64,000 bases of DNA from Kitasatospora xanthocidica (GCF_014656195.1 NZ_BNBY01000001.1:361367-425366), one strand, 5' to 3'; positions 8,255 to 19,154 are shown, counted from the stretch's first letter. Numbers and translations are program-made. Notes: generated by a model from the letters alone, not told the origin.

Positions 8255-8608
8255 GCGGGCGTACCTTGCGGGCGTACCTCGCGGGCGAGCGGCCGTACCG
8301 TGCCCGGGGGCTCCCGGCGGGCGCCCGTCGGGGCGGGTCCCACCGGCCCCGGCCGCCCCGGGGTGCGGCGTTTCGACTGGCGGGCTCCTGCTGACCTGCG
8401 GGCACGAGTCTGGGAAGATGGCCGAGGCGTCCGGTCCGCGGCGGCCCTCCACCCTCATGGCCGTACCGCGGAGGTCGCCTCGAACCTTGGTGCCGGAGAG
8501 CCACACCGCAACGCCGCGCGTCGGCGGGCCGGCACGGAGTCGTCAAGAAGGCGTACACAGCGTCGGACAGCACCGTCCGTACGCCGCAACCCGACAGGAG
8601 CGGATCGC

Positions 8609-9631
8609 ATGCCCATCGCTACTCCCGAGGTCTACAACGAGATGCTCGACCGGGCCAAGGCGGGCAAGTTCGCCTACCCGGCCATCAACGTCACCTCGTC
8701 GCAGACCCTGCACGCCGCGCTGCGTGGTTTCGCCGAGGCCGAGAGCGACGGGATCATCCAGATCTCGACCGGTGGCGCGGAGTTCCTGGGCGGCCAGCAC
8801 AACAAGGACATGGTGACCGGCGCGGTCGCGCTCGCCGAGTTCGCCCACATCGTCGCCGCCAAGTACGACATCACGGTCGCCCTGCACACCGACCACTGCC
8901 CGAAGGACAAGCTGGACGGCTACGTCCGCCCGCTGCTGGCCGTCTCGGCCGAGCGCGTGGCCAAGGGCGAGAACCCGCTGTTCCAGTCGCACATGTGGGA
9001 CGGTTCCGCCGAGACCCTGTCGGACAACCTGTCCATCGCCCAGGAGCTGCTGGCCCAGGCCGCCGCCGCCAAGATCATCCTCGAGGTCGAGATCACCCCG
9101 ACCGGTGGCGAGGAGGACGGCGTCACCCACGAGATCAACGACGAGCTGTACACCACCGTCAACGACGTCGTGCGCACCGCCGAGGCGCTGGGCCTGGGCG
9201 AGAAGGGCCGCTACCTGCTGGCCGCCTCGTTCGGCAACGTGCACGGCGTGTACAAGCCGGGCAACGTCGTGCTGAAGCCGGAGCTGCTGCGCGAGCTGCA
9301 GGACGCGATCGGCAAGCAGTACGGCAAGACCGACCCGTTCGACTTCGTCTTCCACGGCGGCTCGGGCTCCTCCGCCGAGGAGATCGCCACCGCGCTGGAG
9401 AACGGCGTCGTGAAGATGAACCTGGACACCGACACCCAGTACGCCTTCACCCGCCCGGTCGCCGGCCACATGTTCGCCAACTACGACGGCGTGCTGAAGG
9501 TCGACGGCGAGGTCGGCAAGAAGAACACCTACGACCCCCGCACCTGGGGAAAGCTGGCCGAGGCCGGCATGGCCGCCCGCGTGGTCGAGGCCGCCGAGCA
9601 GCTGCGTTCGGCGGGCAAGCGCCTGAAGTGA
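8609..9631 (+). CDS. fbaA: Class II fructose-bisphosphate aldolase
   Basis: The enzyme interconverts fructose 1,6-bisphosphate with glyceraldehyde 3-phosphate and DHAP, and needs a divalent metal, usually Zn2+. The 340-aa length is right for the class. Visible motifs are HTDHCPKDKLDGY (residues about 93-105), the second metal-ligand region EVEITPTGGEEDGV, FGNVHGVYKPGN and FVFHGGSGSS. The ATG at 8609 has GACAGGAG eight bases upstream. A much longer frame reaching back to 7502 is an accidental extension across the dedA antisense strand. A strong terminator follows. Confidence 0.95.
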   Translation: MPIATPEVYNEMLDRAKAGKFAYPAINVTSSQTLHAALRGFAEAESDGIIQISTGGAEFLGGQHNKDMVTGAVALAEFAHIVAAKYDITVALHTDHCPKDKLDGYVRPLLAVSAERVAKGENPLFQSHMWDGSAETLSDNLSIAQELLAQAAAAKIILEVEITPTGGEEDGVTHEINDELYTTVNDVVRTAEALGLGEKGRYLLAASFGNVHGVYKPGNVVLKPELLRELQDAIGKQYGKTDPFDFVFHGGSGSSAEEIATALENGVVKMNLDTDTQYAFTRPVAGHMFANYDGVLKVDGEVGKKNTYDPRTWGKLAEAGMAARVVEAAEQLRSAGKRLK

Positions 9632-9653
9632 GCGCGGTCACCGCGTGAGACAC

Positions 9654-9687
9654 GGGTGCCCCCGGCGGTCCTCCGCCGGGGGCACCC
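9654..9687. terminator. Bidirectional hairpin between fbaA and the DUF3151 gene
   Basis: Arms 9654-9668 and 9673-9687 are perfect 15-nt inverted repeats around a TCCT loop. They lie between two convergent genes. Confidence 0.85.
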
Positions 9688-9735
9688 GCACGTCCGGGGT
9701 TCCTCTGGTTCCCTCTGTTCGAACGGCGGCTCGGA

Positions 9736-10155
9736 CTACTGCTTGAGCTCCGCGTACGCCTCCGCGCTGCTGTCCTTCAGGAACTGCCAGCAGCGGGCCT
9801 CCTCCTCGGTCTCCTTGATCGCGCCGGCCGCCCGCGCGAGCGCCGCCAGGCAGCGCAGGAAGCCGCGGTTGCCGCGGTGCTCCCACGGCACCGGGCCGTG
9901 GCCCTTCCAGCCGTTGCGCCGCAGCGCGTCCAGGCCCCGGTGGTAGCCGGTGCGAGCGTAGGCGTACGACTCGACGTAGCGGCCGGCCGCGTAGGCGTCG
10001 TCGGCGAGCATCGCCCAGGCGAGGCAGAAGACCGGGAACTCGGCAGCCACCTGGGTCGGGGAGGCCGACTCCTCCGCCAGCATGCGGTAGGGCCGCTCCT
10101 CCTCGGGCAGGAGGGTCGGTTCGGGACCGTCGAGAAGATTCCTGTGGATCGCCAT
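9736..10155 (-). CDS. DUF3151 family protein
   Basis: This 139-aa soluble protein matches the actinobacterial DUF3151 family, which commonly neighbours the class II aldolase gene. Characteristic pieces are NLLDGPEPTLLPEE at the start, FCLAWAMLADDAYAAGRYVE, YARTGYHRGLDALRRNGWKG and GFLRCLAALARAAGAIKE. The helical, tetratricopeptide-like pattern suggests a protein-binding fold. No function is established. ATG 10153-10155 was chosen because the longer frame overlaps the neighbouring oxidoreductase. It is convergent with fbaA. Confidence 0.85.
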   Translation of the reverse strand: MAIHRNLLDGPEPTLLPEEERPYRMLAEESASPTQVAAEFPVFCLAWAMLADDAYAAGRYVESYAYARTGYHRGLDALRRNGWKGHGPVPWEHRGNRGFLRCLAALARAAGAIKETEEEARCWQFLKDSSAEAYAELKQ

Positions 10156-10247
10156 GCCCTGAAGTCTGCCACCCGAGCCGCAGGGGTCAACCGTCGCACC
10201 GTGGTCGTCGGCCACCGCGCTCCCGCCCGCCGCCGTCGCGGGGCCGT

Positions 10248-11249
10248 TCAGTGCCGGACGGTCACCACGATCTTCCCGACCTGTCCGTTGGACTCCATGT
10301 GCCGGTGCGCCTCGACGATCTCCGTCAGGTCGAAGACCCGGTCGATCAGCGGCTTCAGGGTGCCGTTGCGCAGTCCGGCGTGGACGAAGGCCCGGCCGCG
10401 GCGCAGCGCCGCCGGGTCGGCGACGAGGCCGGCCACGGCGTAGCCCCGGACGTCCAGCGGCCACACCATCGGCAGCGGGGTGGGCCGGGGGTCGAGCCAG
10501 CCGTAGACGATCAGGGTGCCGCCCGGGGCGACCAGGGTGGCGAGGTCGGTCAGACCCGGTCCGGCCACGCAGTCGAGGACGATCCGCGCGCCCTCGTCAC
10601 CGGTCACCGCCCGGACCTTCGCCACCGTGTCGGCGGCGCCGTCCGCGACCACCACGTGGGCCGCGCCGGCCGCCCGCAGCTGGTCCTCCTTCGCCGCGGC
10701 GCGGGTGACCGCGACCGCGACACCGCCGAGGGCCGCGACGATCTGGATCGCGGCGACGCCGACGCTGCTGGACGCGGCGGTGACCACCACGCGGTCGCCG
10801 GGCGCGATCCGGCCGGCCTCGACCAGCGCGCCGTAGGCGGTCAGGTAGGACAGCCAGACCGCTGCACCGGTGACGGCGTCCAGGTCCGCGGGCCGGGGCA
10901 GCAGGGTCGTCGCGGGCACCACCGCGTGGTCGCCGTACACGCCGGAGCCGGACATCCCGGTGCCGACCGCCAGGACGCTGACCGCGTCGCCGGGCGCGAC
11001 CTCCGTCACGCCGGGGCCGACGGCGAGCACCTCGCCGGCGGCCTCGCCGCCGAGCCGGGAGCCCGGCAGGGTCGCGTCGTACCAGTAGCCGCCGGAACGG
11101 AAGAGCGCCTCGGCCCGGTTGAGCCCGATCGCGTCGATCCGGACCAGCGCCTCCCCCGGGCCCGGGTCGGTCAGCGTCACCTTCTCCAGCCGCAGGACCT
11201 CCGGTCCGCCGATCTCGTCGAACAGTACAGCCGTGCTCTCCGTGGCCAT
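10248..11249 (-). CDS. Zinc-independent MDR-family NADPH:quinone oxidoreductase
   Basis: The 333-aa medium-chain reductase has a GroES-like N-terminal domain (NRAEALFRSGGYW, GGEAAGEVLAVG) and a Rossmann domain with VVVTAASSSVGVAAIQIVAALG (residues about 143-164). The Cys/His ligands of zinc alcohol dehydrogenases are absent, so it belongs with quinone and enone reductases. It is divergent from a TetR regulator with a 98-bp shared promoter region. That arrangement suggests TetR control by an electrophile or related ligand. The ATG at 11247-11249 lies within CCATGG and has no strong ribosome site. Confidence 0.85.
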   Translation of the reverse strand: MATESTAVLFDEIGGPEVLRLEKVTLTDPGPGEALVRIDAIGLNRAEALFRSGGYWYDATLPGSRLGGEAAGEVLAVGPGVTEVAPGDAVSVLAVGTGMSGSGVYGDHAVVPATTLLPRPADLDAVTGAAVWLSYLTAYGALVEAGRIAPGDRVVVTAASSSVGVAAIQIVAALGGVAVAVTRAAAKEDQLRAAGAAHVVVADGAADTVAKVRAVTGDEGARIVLDCVAGPGLTDLATLVAPGGTLIVYGWLDPRPTPLPMVWPLDVRGYAVAGLVADPAALRRGRAFVHAGLRNGTLKPLIDRVFDLTEIVEAHRHMESNGQVGKIVVTVRH

Positions 11250-11347
11250 GGCTTGTCACCCTCCCCTTGGACGAACCGAGTGATCGATGCTCATTTTCCG
11301 TGCACCGTTCTGTTTTCGCGCACCGAACTCTAATTCAGCTCTGTACG
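11250..11347. promoter_or_regulatory. Divergent promoter region of the MDR reductase and TetR genes
   Basis: This 98-bp region must hold both promoters and any TetR operator. It is clearly more AT-rich around 11290-11345. The hexamer GCACCG appears twice 20 bp apart as a direct repeat. I could not define a convincing palindromic operator. Confidence 0.4.
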
Positions 11348-12067
11348 ATGTCAAGCGTGGAAGATCGGAAACCCGGCCGACGCGCCCGGCTGCGGGCGCA
11401 GACCACGGCGGAGATCAAGCGGATCGCCCTGGAGCACATGGCCGAGCAGGGCGCGGACGCGATCTCGCTGCGCGCCATCGCCCGTGAGATGGACATGAGC
11501 GGCAGTGCGATCTACAGCTACTTCGACACCCGCGACGACCTGATCTCCACGCTGATCGGCGACGTCTACACCGCACTCGTGGACGCCGTGGAGGCCGCCC
11601 GGGACGCCGTGCCCGCCGACGATCCCGGCGGCCGGATCACCGCCTGGGGCGAGGCGCTGCGCACCTGGTCGCTGGCCAATCCGCAGGGCTTCCGGCTGAT
11701 CTACGGCGATCCGGTGTCCGGCTACCGGCCGCCAGCCGACGGGCCGGCCCCGGAGGCCGCGAAGCGCGCCTGCCTCGGACTGGTCGGCCTGATCGCGGCC
11801 GCCTGGCCGACCGCCCGGGCACTCCAGGACGACCCCTCGGCCCGGTGGAGCGACTTCTCCGAGGACCTGGTGGCCAAGGTCCTCGAGCGGGACCCTGACC
11901 TCCCGCCCGCCGCCGTCGCGCTGGCGCTGCGGACCTGGGGACGGATGCACGGCCTGGTCGCCCTGGAGCTGCACGGCCACCTGGGCCCGCAGGCGCACCA
12001 TCCGGACCGGCTGTACCGGCGCGAGCTGCTGGACCTGGTCCGCTCGCTGGGGCTCCCGGCCGCCTGA
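11348..12067 (+). CDS. TetR family transcriptional regulator (WHG-type C-terminal domain)
   Basis: The 239-aa regulator carries a TetR_N HTH at residues about 17-60. The helix pair ISLRAIAREMDMSGSAIYSY with FDTRDDLISTLI is diagnostic. The C-terminal part (NPQGFRLIYGDPVSGYRPP, LRTWGRMHGLVALELHGHLG) resembles the WHG ligand domain. It is divergent from the MDR reductase, its probable target. A longer frame starting at 11267 has a poor start. ATG 11348 gives the normal short pre-HTH segment (KPGRRARLRAQT). Confidence 0.88.
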   Translation: MSSVEDRKPGRRARLRAQTTAEIKRIALEHMAEQGADAISLRAIAREMDMSGSAIYSYFDTRDDLISTLIGDVYTALVDAVEAARDAVPADDPGGRITAWGEALRTWSLANPQGFRLIYGDPVSGYRPPADGPAPEAAKRACLGLVGLIAAAWPTARALQDDPSARWSDFSEDLVAKVLERDPDLPPAAVALALRTWGRMHGLVALELHGHLGPQAHHPDRLYRRELLDLVRSLGLPAA

Positions 12068-12177
12068 GCCGCCTACCCGACCGGGCCGTCCGCGGCGGGC
12101 GGGGGGCGAACGGGCACACGGGACCTCCGTGATCTGCATACCGGGTACATGGACATTCACCCGTTCGCCATGCCAAG

Positions 12178-13089
12178 GTGACGATCATGCCCGGAGCCCG
12201 ACCCGCCAGCAGGCGAGCCGCCCCCCATCGGAAGAGCGGCGGCAGACGCCGCAAGTCGGCCCGGAGAACAGGCCCTGGCATGCTCACGGCACTGGTGCTC
12301 TCGGTGCTCGTGCTGGGCGCCACCGCGATCGCGCTGACCTGGCCCGCCGGCACCCCGGAGGCCGCCCCCACCGCCCAGGCGCGGGTCGTCCCGCCCGGCG
12401 AGCAGACCGCACCGGCGGCACCGGCCCCCACGCCCACCGCGGCCGCCACGCCGGCACCCACCCCGACGCCCACGCCGCCGCCGGTCCCCACTCCCCCGCC
12501 CGCCCCCGCCGGGCCGGACCCGGGCCCCACCAAGGGCACGGGCACCTTCACCATCGCCCAGGCCGGCGCCAAGGCCGTCGGACGCGGCACCGTGCGCCGC
12601 TACCGGGTCGAGGTCGAGGACGGCATCGGCATCGACCCCGCGACCGCCGCCGCCCAGATCCACGGCATCCTCGGCGATCCGCGCGGCTGGACCAACGACC
12701 GCCGCAACGGCTTCCAGCTGGTCGCGACCGGCTCCTACGACTTCACCGTGAAGATCGCCTCGCCCGCCACCGTGGACCGGATCTGCGGCGCCTCCGGGCT
12801 GGACACCCACGGCGAGGTCAACTGCAACGTCGGCGACCAGGTGCTCGTCAACTCCAAGCGCTGGAACACCGGTTCACCGCAGTTCAGCGGCCCGATCGAG
12901 GAGTACCGGGCGCTGATCGTCAACCACGAGGTCGGCCACCGGATCGGCCACGGCCACGAGAGCTGCCCCGCCCCCGGCAAACCCGCGCCCGCGATGATGC
13001 AGCAGATCTACGGCCTCAAGGGCTGCACCCCCAACGCCTGGCCGTACTCGGCGGACGGCACGTACCTCAGCGGGCCGTCGGTGCCGTGA
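12178..13089 (+). CDS. DUF3152 membrane-anchored metzincin-like protein
   Basis: The 303-aa protein has a basic N-terminus, one transmembrane helix (residues about 35-55) and a Pro/Thr/Ala linker (about 58-118). The extracytoplasmic DUF3152 domain follows. The domain contains HEVGHRIGHGH (250-260), an exact HExxHxxGxxH zinc signature of metzincins, and a following Met-Met (273-274) where the Met-turn would lie. Two Cys pairs may form disulfides. The family is annotated as unknown function, so protease activity is inferred from the motif. The start is GTG 12178, with ATG 12187 possible, and AAGG lies upstream. Confidence 0.85.
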   Translation: MTIMPGARPASRRAAPHRKSGGRRRKSARRTGPGMLTALVLSVLVLGATAIALTWPAGTPEAAPTAQARVVPPGEQTAPAAPAPTPTAAATPAPTPTPTPPPVPTPPPAPAGPDPGPTKGTGTFTIAQAGAKAVGRGTVRRYRVEVEDGIGIDPATAAAQIHGILGDPRGWTNDRRNGFQLVATGSYDFTVKIASPATVDRICGASGLDTHGEVNCNVGDQVLVNSKRWNTGSPQFSGPIEEYRALIVNHEVGHRIGHGHESCPAPGKPAPAMMQQIYGLKGCTPNAWPYSADGTYLSGPSVP

Positions 13090-13150
13090 CCCGGACGGCA
13101 CCGCAACGGAGTTGAGACCGTACCGGCAGCCCGGCGGGACCCCCGGCCCG

Positions 13151-13162
13151 TACGCTGCGATC
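13151..13162 (+). promoter_or_regulatory. Leaderless-type -10 of the lipoprotein gene
   Basis: TACGCT (13151-13156) ends six bases before ATG 13163, without a Shine-Dalgarno. Confidence 0.5.
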
Positions 13163-13885
13163 ATGACCGCTGCCCAACGCCGAAGGCCCACCGCCCTGTT
13201 CGCATCCGCCGCAGTCCTGCTCGGCGCGGCCGCCTGCTCGTCCTCGTCCGGGGGCGTGCCGTCCGGCCCGGGCGGGCTCTCGTACGACACCGTCCGCACG
13301 GTCGCCGAGAAGCTGCTCCAGGACCAGGCGGCGGGGAAGGGGAAGGAGGCCGCCTGCCCGTTCGGCCTCGACCTCGGCAAGGCGCTCAAGGCGGCCGGGA
13401 TCCCCGGGACGCCCGCCCTCGACACCGGGGACGAGCACGCCGTGGACGGCGACATCGGCAACGGCGAATCGCCGCAGCCGTGGCCGTCCGGCATGAGCCA
13501 CCCCCCGGAGATGCCGTCGATCCCGGCCAAGCCCCCGCTCGCCGACGTCTCCTGCGGCTGGCGGGTCGGCTCGGCCAAGCTGGACCTCGAACTGCTGGCC
13601 ACCACCCAGCGCGGGGTCGCCGTCAACCTGATGCTGCCGGGCATCCAGCACGCCGCCCGCCTCGGCGCCTCCGACCTCCAGCAGCTCGCCGCCGACCAGC
13701 CGGGCCCCGGGCAGACGAAGCTCCTCGCCGGCCGGGGCACCGCGGCGCTCTCCCGGATCACGCCCAAGGGCGACGGGGACATCGTCCTGCTGGTGTCCCA
13801 GAACTACGACGCCCAGCCGGACGAGGCGCTCACCGGCGAACCGCTGCGCAAGCTCGCCGAGTCACTGGCGGGCCAACTGCGCTGA
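13163..13885 (+). CDS. Secreted lipoprotein of unknown function
   Basis: The 240-aa protein has a lipoprotein signal peptide: RRR near the start, a hydrophobic core, then the lipobox LGAAAC, with Cys at about residue 25. A Ser/Gly linker follows. The mature part includes a WRVGSAKLDLELLATTQRG strand and a repeated Leu/Ala helical end. It resembles DUF3558-type actinobacterial lipoproteins only loosely. There is no catalytic motif. The ATG at 13163 fits a leaderless promoter. Confidence 0.75.
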   Translation: MTAAQRRRPTALFASAAVLLGAAACSSSSGGVPSGPGGLSYDTVRTVAEKLLQDQAAGKGKEAACPFGLDLGKALKAAGIPGTPALDTGDEHAVDGDIGNGESPQPWPSGMSHPPEMPSIPAKPPLADVSCGWRVGSAKLDLELLATTQRGVAVNLMLPGIQHAARLGASDLQQLAADQPGPGQTKLLAGRGTAALSRITPKGDGDIVLLVSQNYDAQPDEALTGEPLRKLAESLAGQLR

Positions 13886-13900
13886 GCCGCCTCACGGGCT

Positions 13901-14716
13901 CTATCCCAGGACCGGCAGGTGGTCCCGGAGGTCGCTGCGCTCCCCGGAGGCGGACACCGCGGCCGCCTCCACCGCCGTCGCCCAGTCGGTCCGGCCGGTG
14001 GCCAGCCGGATCCAGGTCAGCGGGTCGGTCTCGACCACGTTCGGCGGGGTACCCCGGGTGTGCCGGGGGCCCTCGACGGCCTGCACCACGGCGTACGGCG
14101 GGATCCGCAGCTCGACCGCGCCGCCGGGGGCGCGCTCGGCGAAGGCGTCGGCCAGCATCCGGGCGACGGCGGCGACGGCCTGCCGGTCGTGCGGGAAGGC
14201 CTCCGGGCCGAGCGCGGCGGCCAGGTCGTCGGCGTGCACGACGGCCTCCACCAGCCGGGTCACCAGGTAGTCGGTCAGGAGCATCGACCGGCCCGCCAGG
14301 AGGGTGATCCGGCGCCCCGGCTCCGCCACCACCGGCCCGTCGAGCACGGCCCGCACGGCGTCGAGCGGCCGGTCGAACGCCGCGGCCACCGCCTCGGGCG
14401 GGCCTGCGTACCCGGTCGCCGCGTGCTCGGTCACCGCGGCGTCGACGGCCCCGGCCATCGTCCTGCTCAGCTCCGCGTAGCCGGCCAGCGTGAGCACCGG
14501 CCCGTCCGGCCCCTGGTCGTCCAGCGTGTCCGGCAGCCGGCCCAGCGCCAGGCCCAGGTGGGCCACCAGCTCCCGCACCCGCCAGGAGCCGAGCCTGGTC
14601 GGCAGCTCCAGCTGCGCCGCGGTCAGCCGGTGCACCGCGGCGCGCAGCGCCTCGTTCTGCGCCGCCAGCGCGGCGCTCGTCTTCTGCGGTTGGTACGTAC
14701 GGGACTTGGGAGGCAT
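13901..14716 (-). CDS. Maleylpyruvate isomerase / DinB-fold mycothiol-dependent family protein
   Basis: This 271-aa protein begins with an MDMPI_N-like helical bundle. It has SWRVRELVAHLGLALGRL, which carries the metal-binding His, and LVEAVVHADDLAAALG, with the second His of the HxxDL type. The C-terminal region (GAVELRIPPYAVVQAVEGP, TWIRLATGR) is the sterol-carrier-like domain common in the family. Members use mycothiol or bind divalent metal, and the substrate is unknown. ATG 14716 follows TATGTT by seven bases. Confidence 0.8.
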   Translation of the reverse strand: MPPKSRTYQPQKTSAALAAQNEALRAAVHRLTAAQLELPTRLGSWRVRELVAHLGLALGRLPDTLDDQGPDGPVLTLAGYAELSRTMAGAVDAAVTEHAATGYAGPPEAVAAAFDRPLDAVRAVLDGPVVAEPGRRITLLAGRSMLLTDYLVTRLVEAVVHADDLAAALGPEAFPHDRQAVAAVARMLADAFAERAPGGAVELRIPPYAVVQAVEGPRHTRGTPPNVVETDPLTWIRLATGRTDWATAVEAAAVSASGERSDLRDHLPVLG

Positions 14717-14729
14717 GGGCCCCAACATA
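14717..14729 (-). promoter_or_regulatory. Leaderless-type -10 of the DinB-fold gene
   Basis: On the minus strand TATGTT (14724-14729) lies seven bases before the ATG, just behind the purL terminator. Confidence 0.5.
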
Positions 14730-14734
14730 CGCCG

Positions 14735-14768
14735 AGGGGCGGACGGTTCCGTAGAACCGTCCGCCCCT
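14735..14768 (-). terminator. Hairpin terminator of the purSQL operon
   Basis: Perfect 15-nt arms (14735-14749 and 14754-14768) with a CGTA loop lie 40 bp past the purL stop codon. Confidence 0.85.
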
Positions 14769-14808
14769 GTTACTCGCCCGCTCGCCCCCGAGCCAAAGGG
14801 GCGGCCCG

Positions 14809-17063
<2,255 letters not shown>

Positions 17064-17064
<1 letters not shown>

Positions 17065-17744
17065 CAGGCGTTCACCAGCTGCTTCAGGACGGAAGTGAAG
17101 AAACCCAGGCCGTCCGTGCCGCCGGTACCCACCAGCGGCTCGACCGCGTGCTCCGGGTGCGGCATCAGACCGACGACGTTCCCGGCGGCGTTGGTGATGC
17201 CGGCAATGTCATTGATCGAACCGTTGGGGTTGACGTCCAGGTAGCGGAAAACCACCCGGCCCTCCGCCTCCAGCTCGTCGATGGTCCGCGCGTCCGCGGT
17301 GTAGCGGCCGTCCATGTTCTTCAGCGGGATCCGAATCTCCTGCCCGGCCGCGTAATCGCGGGTCCAGGCGGTGCCCGCATTCTCCACCCGCAGCTTCTGC
17401 TCGCGGCAGATGAAGTGCAGGTGGTTGTTGCGGAGCATGGCGCCGGGCAGCAGGTGGGACTCCGTCAGCACCTGGAAGCCGTTGCAGATACCGAGGACCG
17501 GCATTCCGAGCTTCGCCTGCTCGATGACGCTCTGCATCACCGGCGAGAACCGGGAGATGGCGCCGGCCCGCAGATAGTCGCCGTAACTGAATCCGCCGGG
17601 CAGGACGACGGCGTCGACCTGGTGGAGATCCTTGTCACGGTGCCAGAGGGCGACCGGCTCGGCGCCGGCGAGGCGGACCGCGCGCTGGGCGTCGCGGTCG
17701 TCGAGGGATCCGGGGAAAGTGACGACGCCGACGCGGGTGGTCAC
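17064..17744 (-). CDS. purQ: Phosphoribosylformylglycinamidine synthase subunit I (glutaminase)
   Basis: PurQ is the class I glutamine amidotransferase that feeds ammonia to PurL. The 226-aa protein starts [18 protein letters not shown]. It carries the nucleophile motif [12 protein letters not shown] and the catalytic His/Glu motif [10 protein letters not shown] near the C-terminus. GTG 17742-17744 overlaps the purS stop in a GTGA arrangement. The longer in-frame extension back to 18062 runs across purS and is not used. Confidence 0.97.
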
Positions 17745-17995
17745 TTCGCCGCCTCCTCGACCCGGACGGTGAAGTCCTCGATCACGGTGTTGGCGAGAAA
17801 GGTCTCGGCGGCTTCGCGGATACGGGCGAGCGCCGCGTCGTCGACCGGGCCCTCCACATCCAGCTCGAAACGCTTGCCCTGGCGGACGTCGGCGATCCCG
17901 GTGAATCCGAGACGGGGCAGTGCACGCTGCACCGCCTGGCCCTGGGGGTCGAGGATCTCCGGCTTGAGCATGACGTCGACTACGACGCGTGCCAC
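17741..17995 (-). CDS. purS: Phosphoribosylformylglycinamidine synthase subunit PurS
   Basis: PurS bridges PurL and PurQ and helps channel ammonia. The 84-aa protein has the family pattern [25 protein letters not shown] and [16 protein letters not shown] 17993-17995 has GGGAG upstream and gives the standard length. The longer frame to 18112 adds an unrelated Pro-rich leader. A -10-like TAGTCT (18037-18042, minus strand) lies about 40 bp upstream. It is the first gene of the operon. Confidence 0.95.
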   Translation of the reverse strand: MARVVVDVMLKPEILDPQGQAVQRALPRLGFTGIADVRQGKRFELDVEGPVDDAALARIREAAETFLANTVIEDFTVRVEEAAK

Positions 17996-18036
17996 TGGCA
18001 CTCCCGGTGGTGTCTTCGGTGAGGCGGGGGAACTCC

Positions 18037-18042
18037 AGACTA
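18037..18042 (-). promoter_or_regulatory. Possible -10 of the purSQL operon
   Basis: The minus-strand hexamer TAGTCT lies 41 bases before the purS GTG. I see no clear -35 and no PurR-box-like palindrome. Confidence 0.35.
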
Positions 18043-18462
18043 CCGGTGGTTTCGGGCGGCATTGCTGGCCGGGGATAGCGACGCGCGTAGACCCCCGACC
18101 CTTACGCCCCAAGGGATCCGGCGCCCCTACCCCCCGCCCCGGCGGGCCGGTTTCGACGGTTTCGGCGCCCGGAACGGCCCCGCCCGGAGAACACCCGAAT
18201 ACGGCACTTGGGGACAGATCCGCCCGTCCCGCACATCGGTATCCGGCAGTCCCGCGAAGACACGTGAATATCCGGAAAAGAATGCCGGACTCTTCGATTT
18301 CGACCCCCTTCGGGTGCAGAATAGGGCCACCTGTCGCGGCAAGTGCTGCGTATCAGGCGGGCCAACGGGCCTGCCCGTATGCGCTTGCGCGAGTTGGTGC
18401 ACATCAGGCCCCGGGCGTACCCCCGCGGACCGGTGGCCGAATTGCCGAGAGGATTGACACCC

Positions 18463-18780
18463 ATGGCTCAGCGTGTAGTTGTCACGCTCTCCGACGACCT
18501 GGACGGCGGCGCTGCCGCGGAAACCGTCCACTTCGGCGTCGACGGGAAGTCGTACGAGATCGACCTGTCCCTGGACAACGCGGAAAAGCTGCGCGAGGCG
18601 CTCGCCCCGTTCGTCGCCGCCGGACGCCGTCAGAGCCGCACCGGAAAGTCCTTCCGCCGCACCGCCCTCACCCCGGACCCGGCCGCCGTCCGCGCCTGGG
18701 CCCAGTCCCGCGGCATGGAGCTGCCGGCCCGCGGCCGCATCCCCAAGCACGTGTACGAGGAGTTCGCCGCGGCGAACTGA
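18463..18780 (+). CDS. Lsr2 family nucleoid-associated protein (Lsr2 paralogue)
   Basis: Lsr2 proteins bind AT-rich DNA, bridge it and silence horizontally acquired genes. This 105-aa copy has the N-terminal dimerisation region (MAQRVVVTLSDDLDGG, VHFGVDGKSYEIDLS), a basic linker (RRQSRTGKSFRR) and the DNA-binding end with RGR at residues 90-92 (ELPARGRIPKHVYEEF). Streptomyces has two copies. From memory, the copy beside purS is the secondary paralogue (LsrL), not the main Lsr2 beside clpC. ATG 18463 has GAGAGGA upstream. The 350-bp gap behind it toward purS holds no gene. Confidence 0.92.
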   Translation: MAQRVVVTLSDDLDGGAAAETVHFGVDGKSYEIDLSLDNAEKLREALAPFVAAGRRQSRTGKSFRRTALTPDPAAVRAWAQSRGMELPARGRIPKHVYEEFAAAN

Positions 18781-18866
18781 CCCCCGGGGCCGGCCCGAAG
18801 GCGGGCCCCCGGTCGCCCCGCCCGCCCTGGACCGAAAGGGTGGGGCGACCACCCCGAAAGATGCTG

Positions 18867-18872
18867 TAGAGT
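18867..18872 (+). promoter_or_regulatory. Probable -10 of the tRNA-Gly pair
   Basis: TAGAGT lies 60 bp before the first tRNA, in an AT-richer stretch after lsr2. No convincing -35 is visible. Confidence 0.4.
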
Positions 18873-18932
18873 ATTCCTCGTCGCCGCAACGGAGAGATCC
18901 GGAGAGGCGGCGGGTGCCCCACCAGGCACCGT

Positions 18933-19005
18933 GCGGACGTGGCTCAGTTGGTAGAGCATCACCTTGCCAAGGTGAGGGTCGCGAGTTCGAATCTCGTCGT
19001 CCGCT
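18933..19005 (+). tRNA. tRNA-Gly (anticodon GCC), copy 1
   Basis: The 73-nt gene forms a full cloverleaf. The acceptor stem GCGGACG pairs with CGTCCGC, the D-arm has GGCTCAGTTGGTAGAGC, the anticodon stem-loop is ACCTTGCCAAGGT with anticodon GCC, and the T-arm has GGTTCGAATC-type GAGTTCGAATCTC. The CCA end is not encoded. Confidence 0.97.
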
Positions 19006-19044
19006 CGCAGTGCGCGAGCACAGCACAACTCAATAGTTTGACCT

Positions 19045-19117
19045 GCGGACGTGGCTCAGTTGGTAGAGCATCACCTTGCCAAGGTGAGGGTCGCGAGTTC
19101 GAATCTCGTCGTCCGCT
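19045..19117 (+). tRNA. tRNA-Gly (anticodon GCC), copy 2
   Basis: The sequence is identical to copy 1, separated by a 39-bp spacer, and shares its promoter and the terminator behind it. Identical tandem copies suggest recent duplication kept identical by gene conversion. Confidence 0.97.
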
Positions 19118-19124
19118 CAGAAAC

Positions 19125-19154
19125 GAAGGGCCCCCTCGATCGAGGGGGCCCTTC
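19125..19154 (+). terminator. Perfect 30-bp palindromic terminator of the tRNA operon
   Basis: The 15-nt arms are exact reverse complements (19125-19139 and 19140-19154), beginning eight bases after the second tRNA. Confidence 0.85.

Noticed and set aside
18933..19117. Integration site (att) at the tandem tRNA-Gly genes
   Set aside because: No integrase or element boundary is seen. Both tRNAs are whole and followed by their own terminator.
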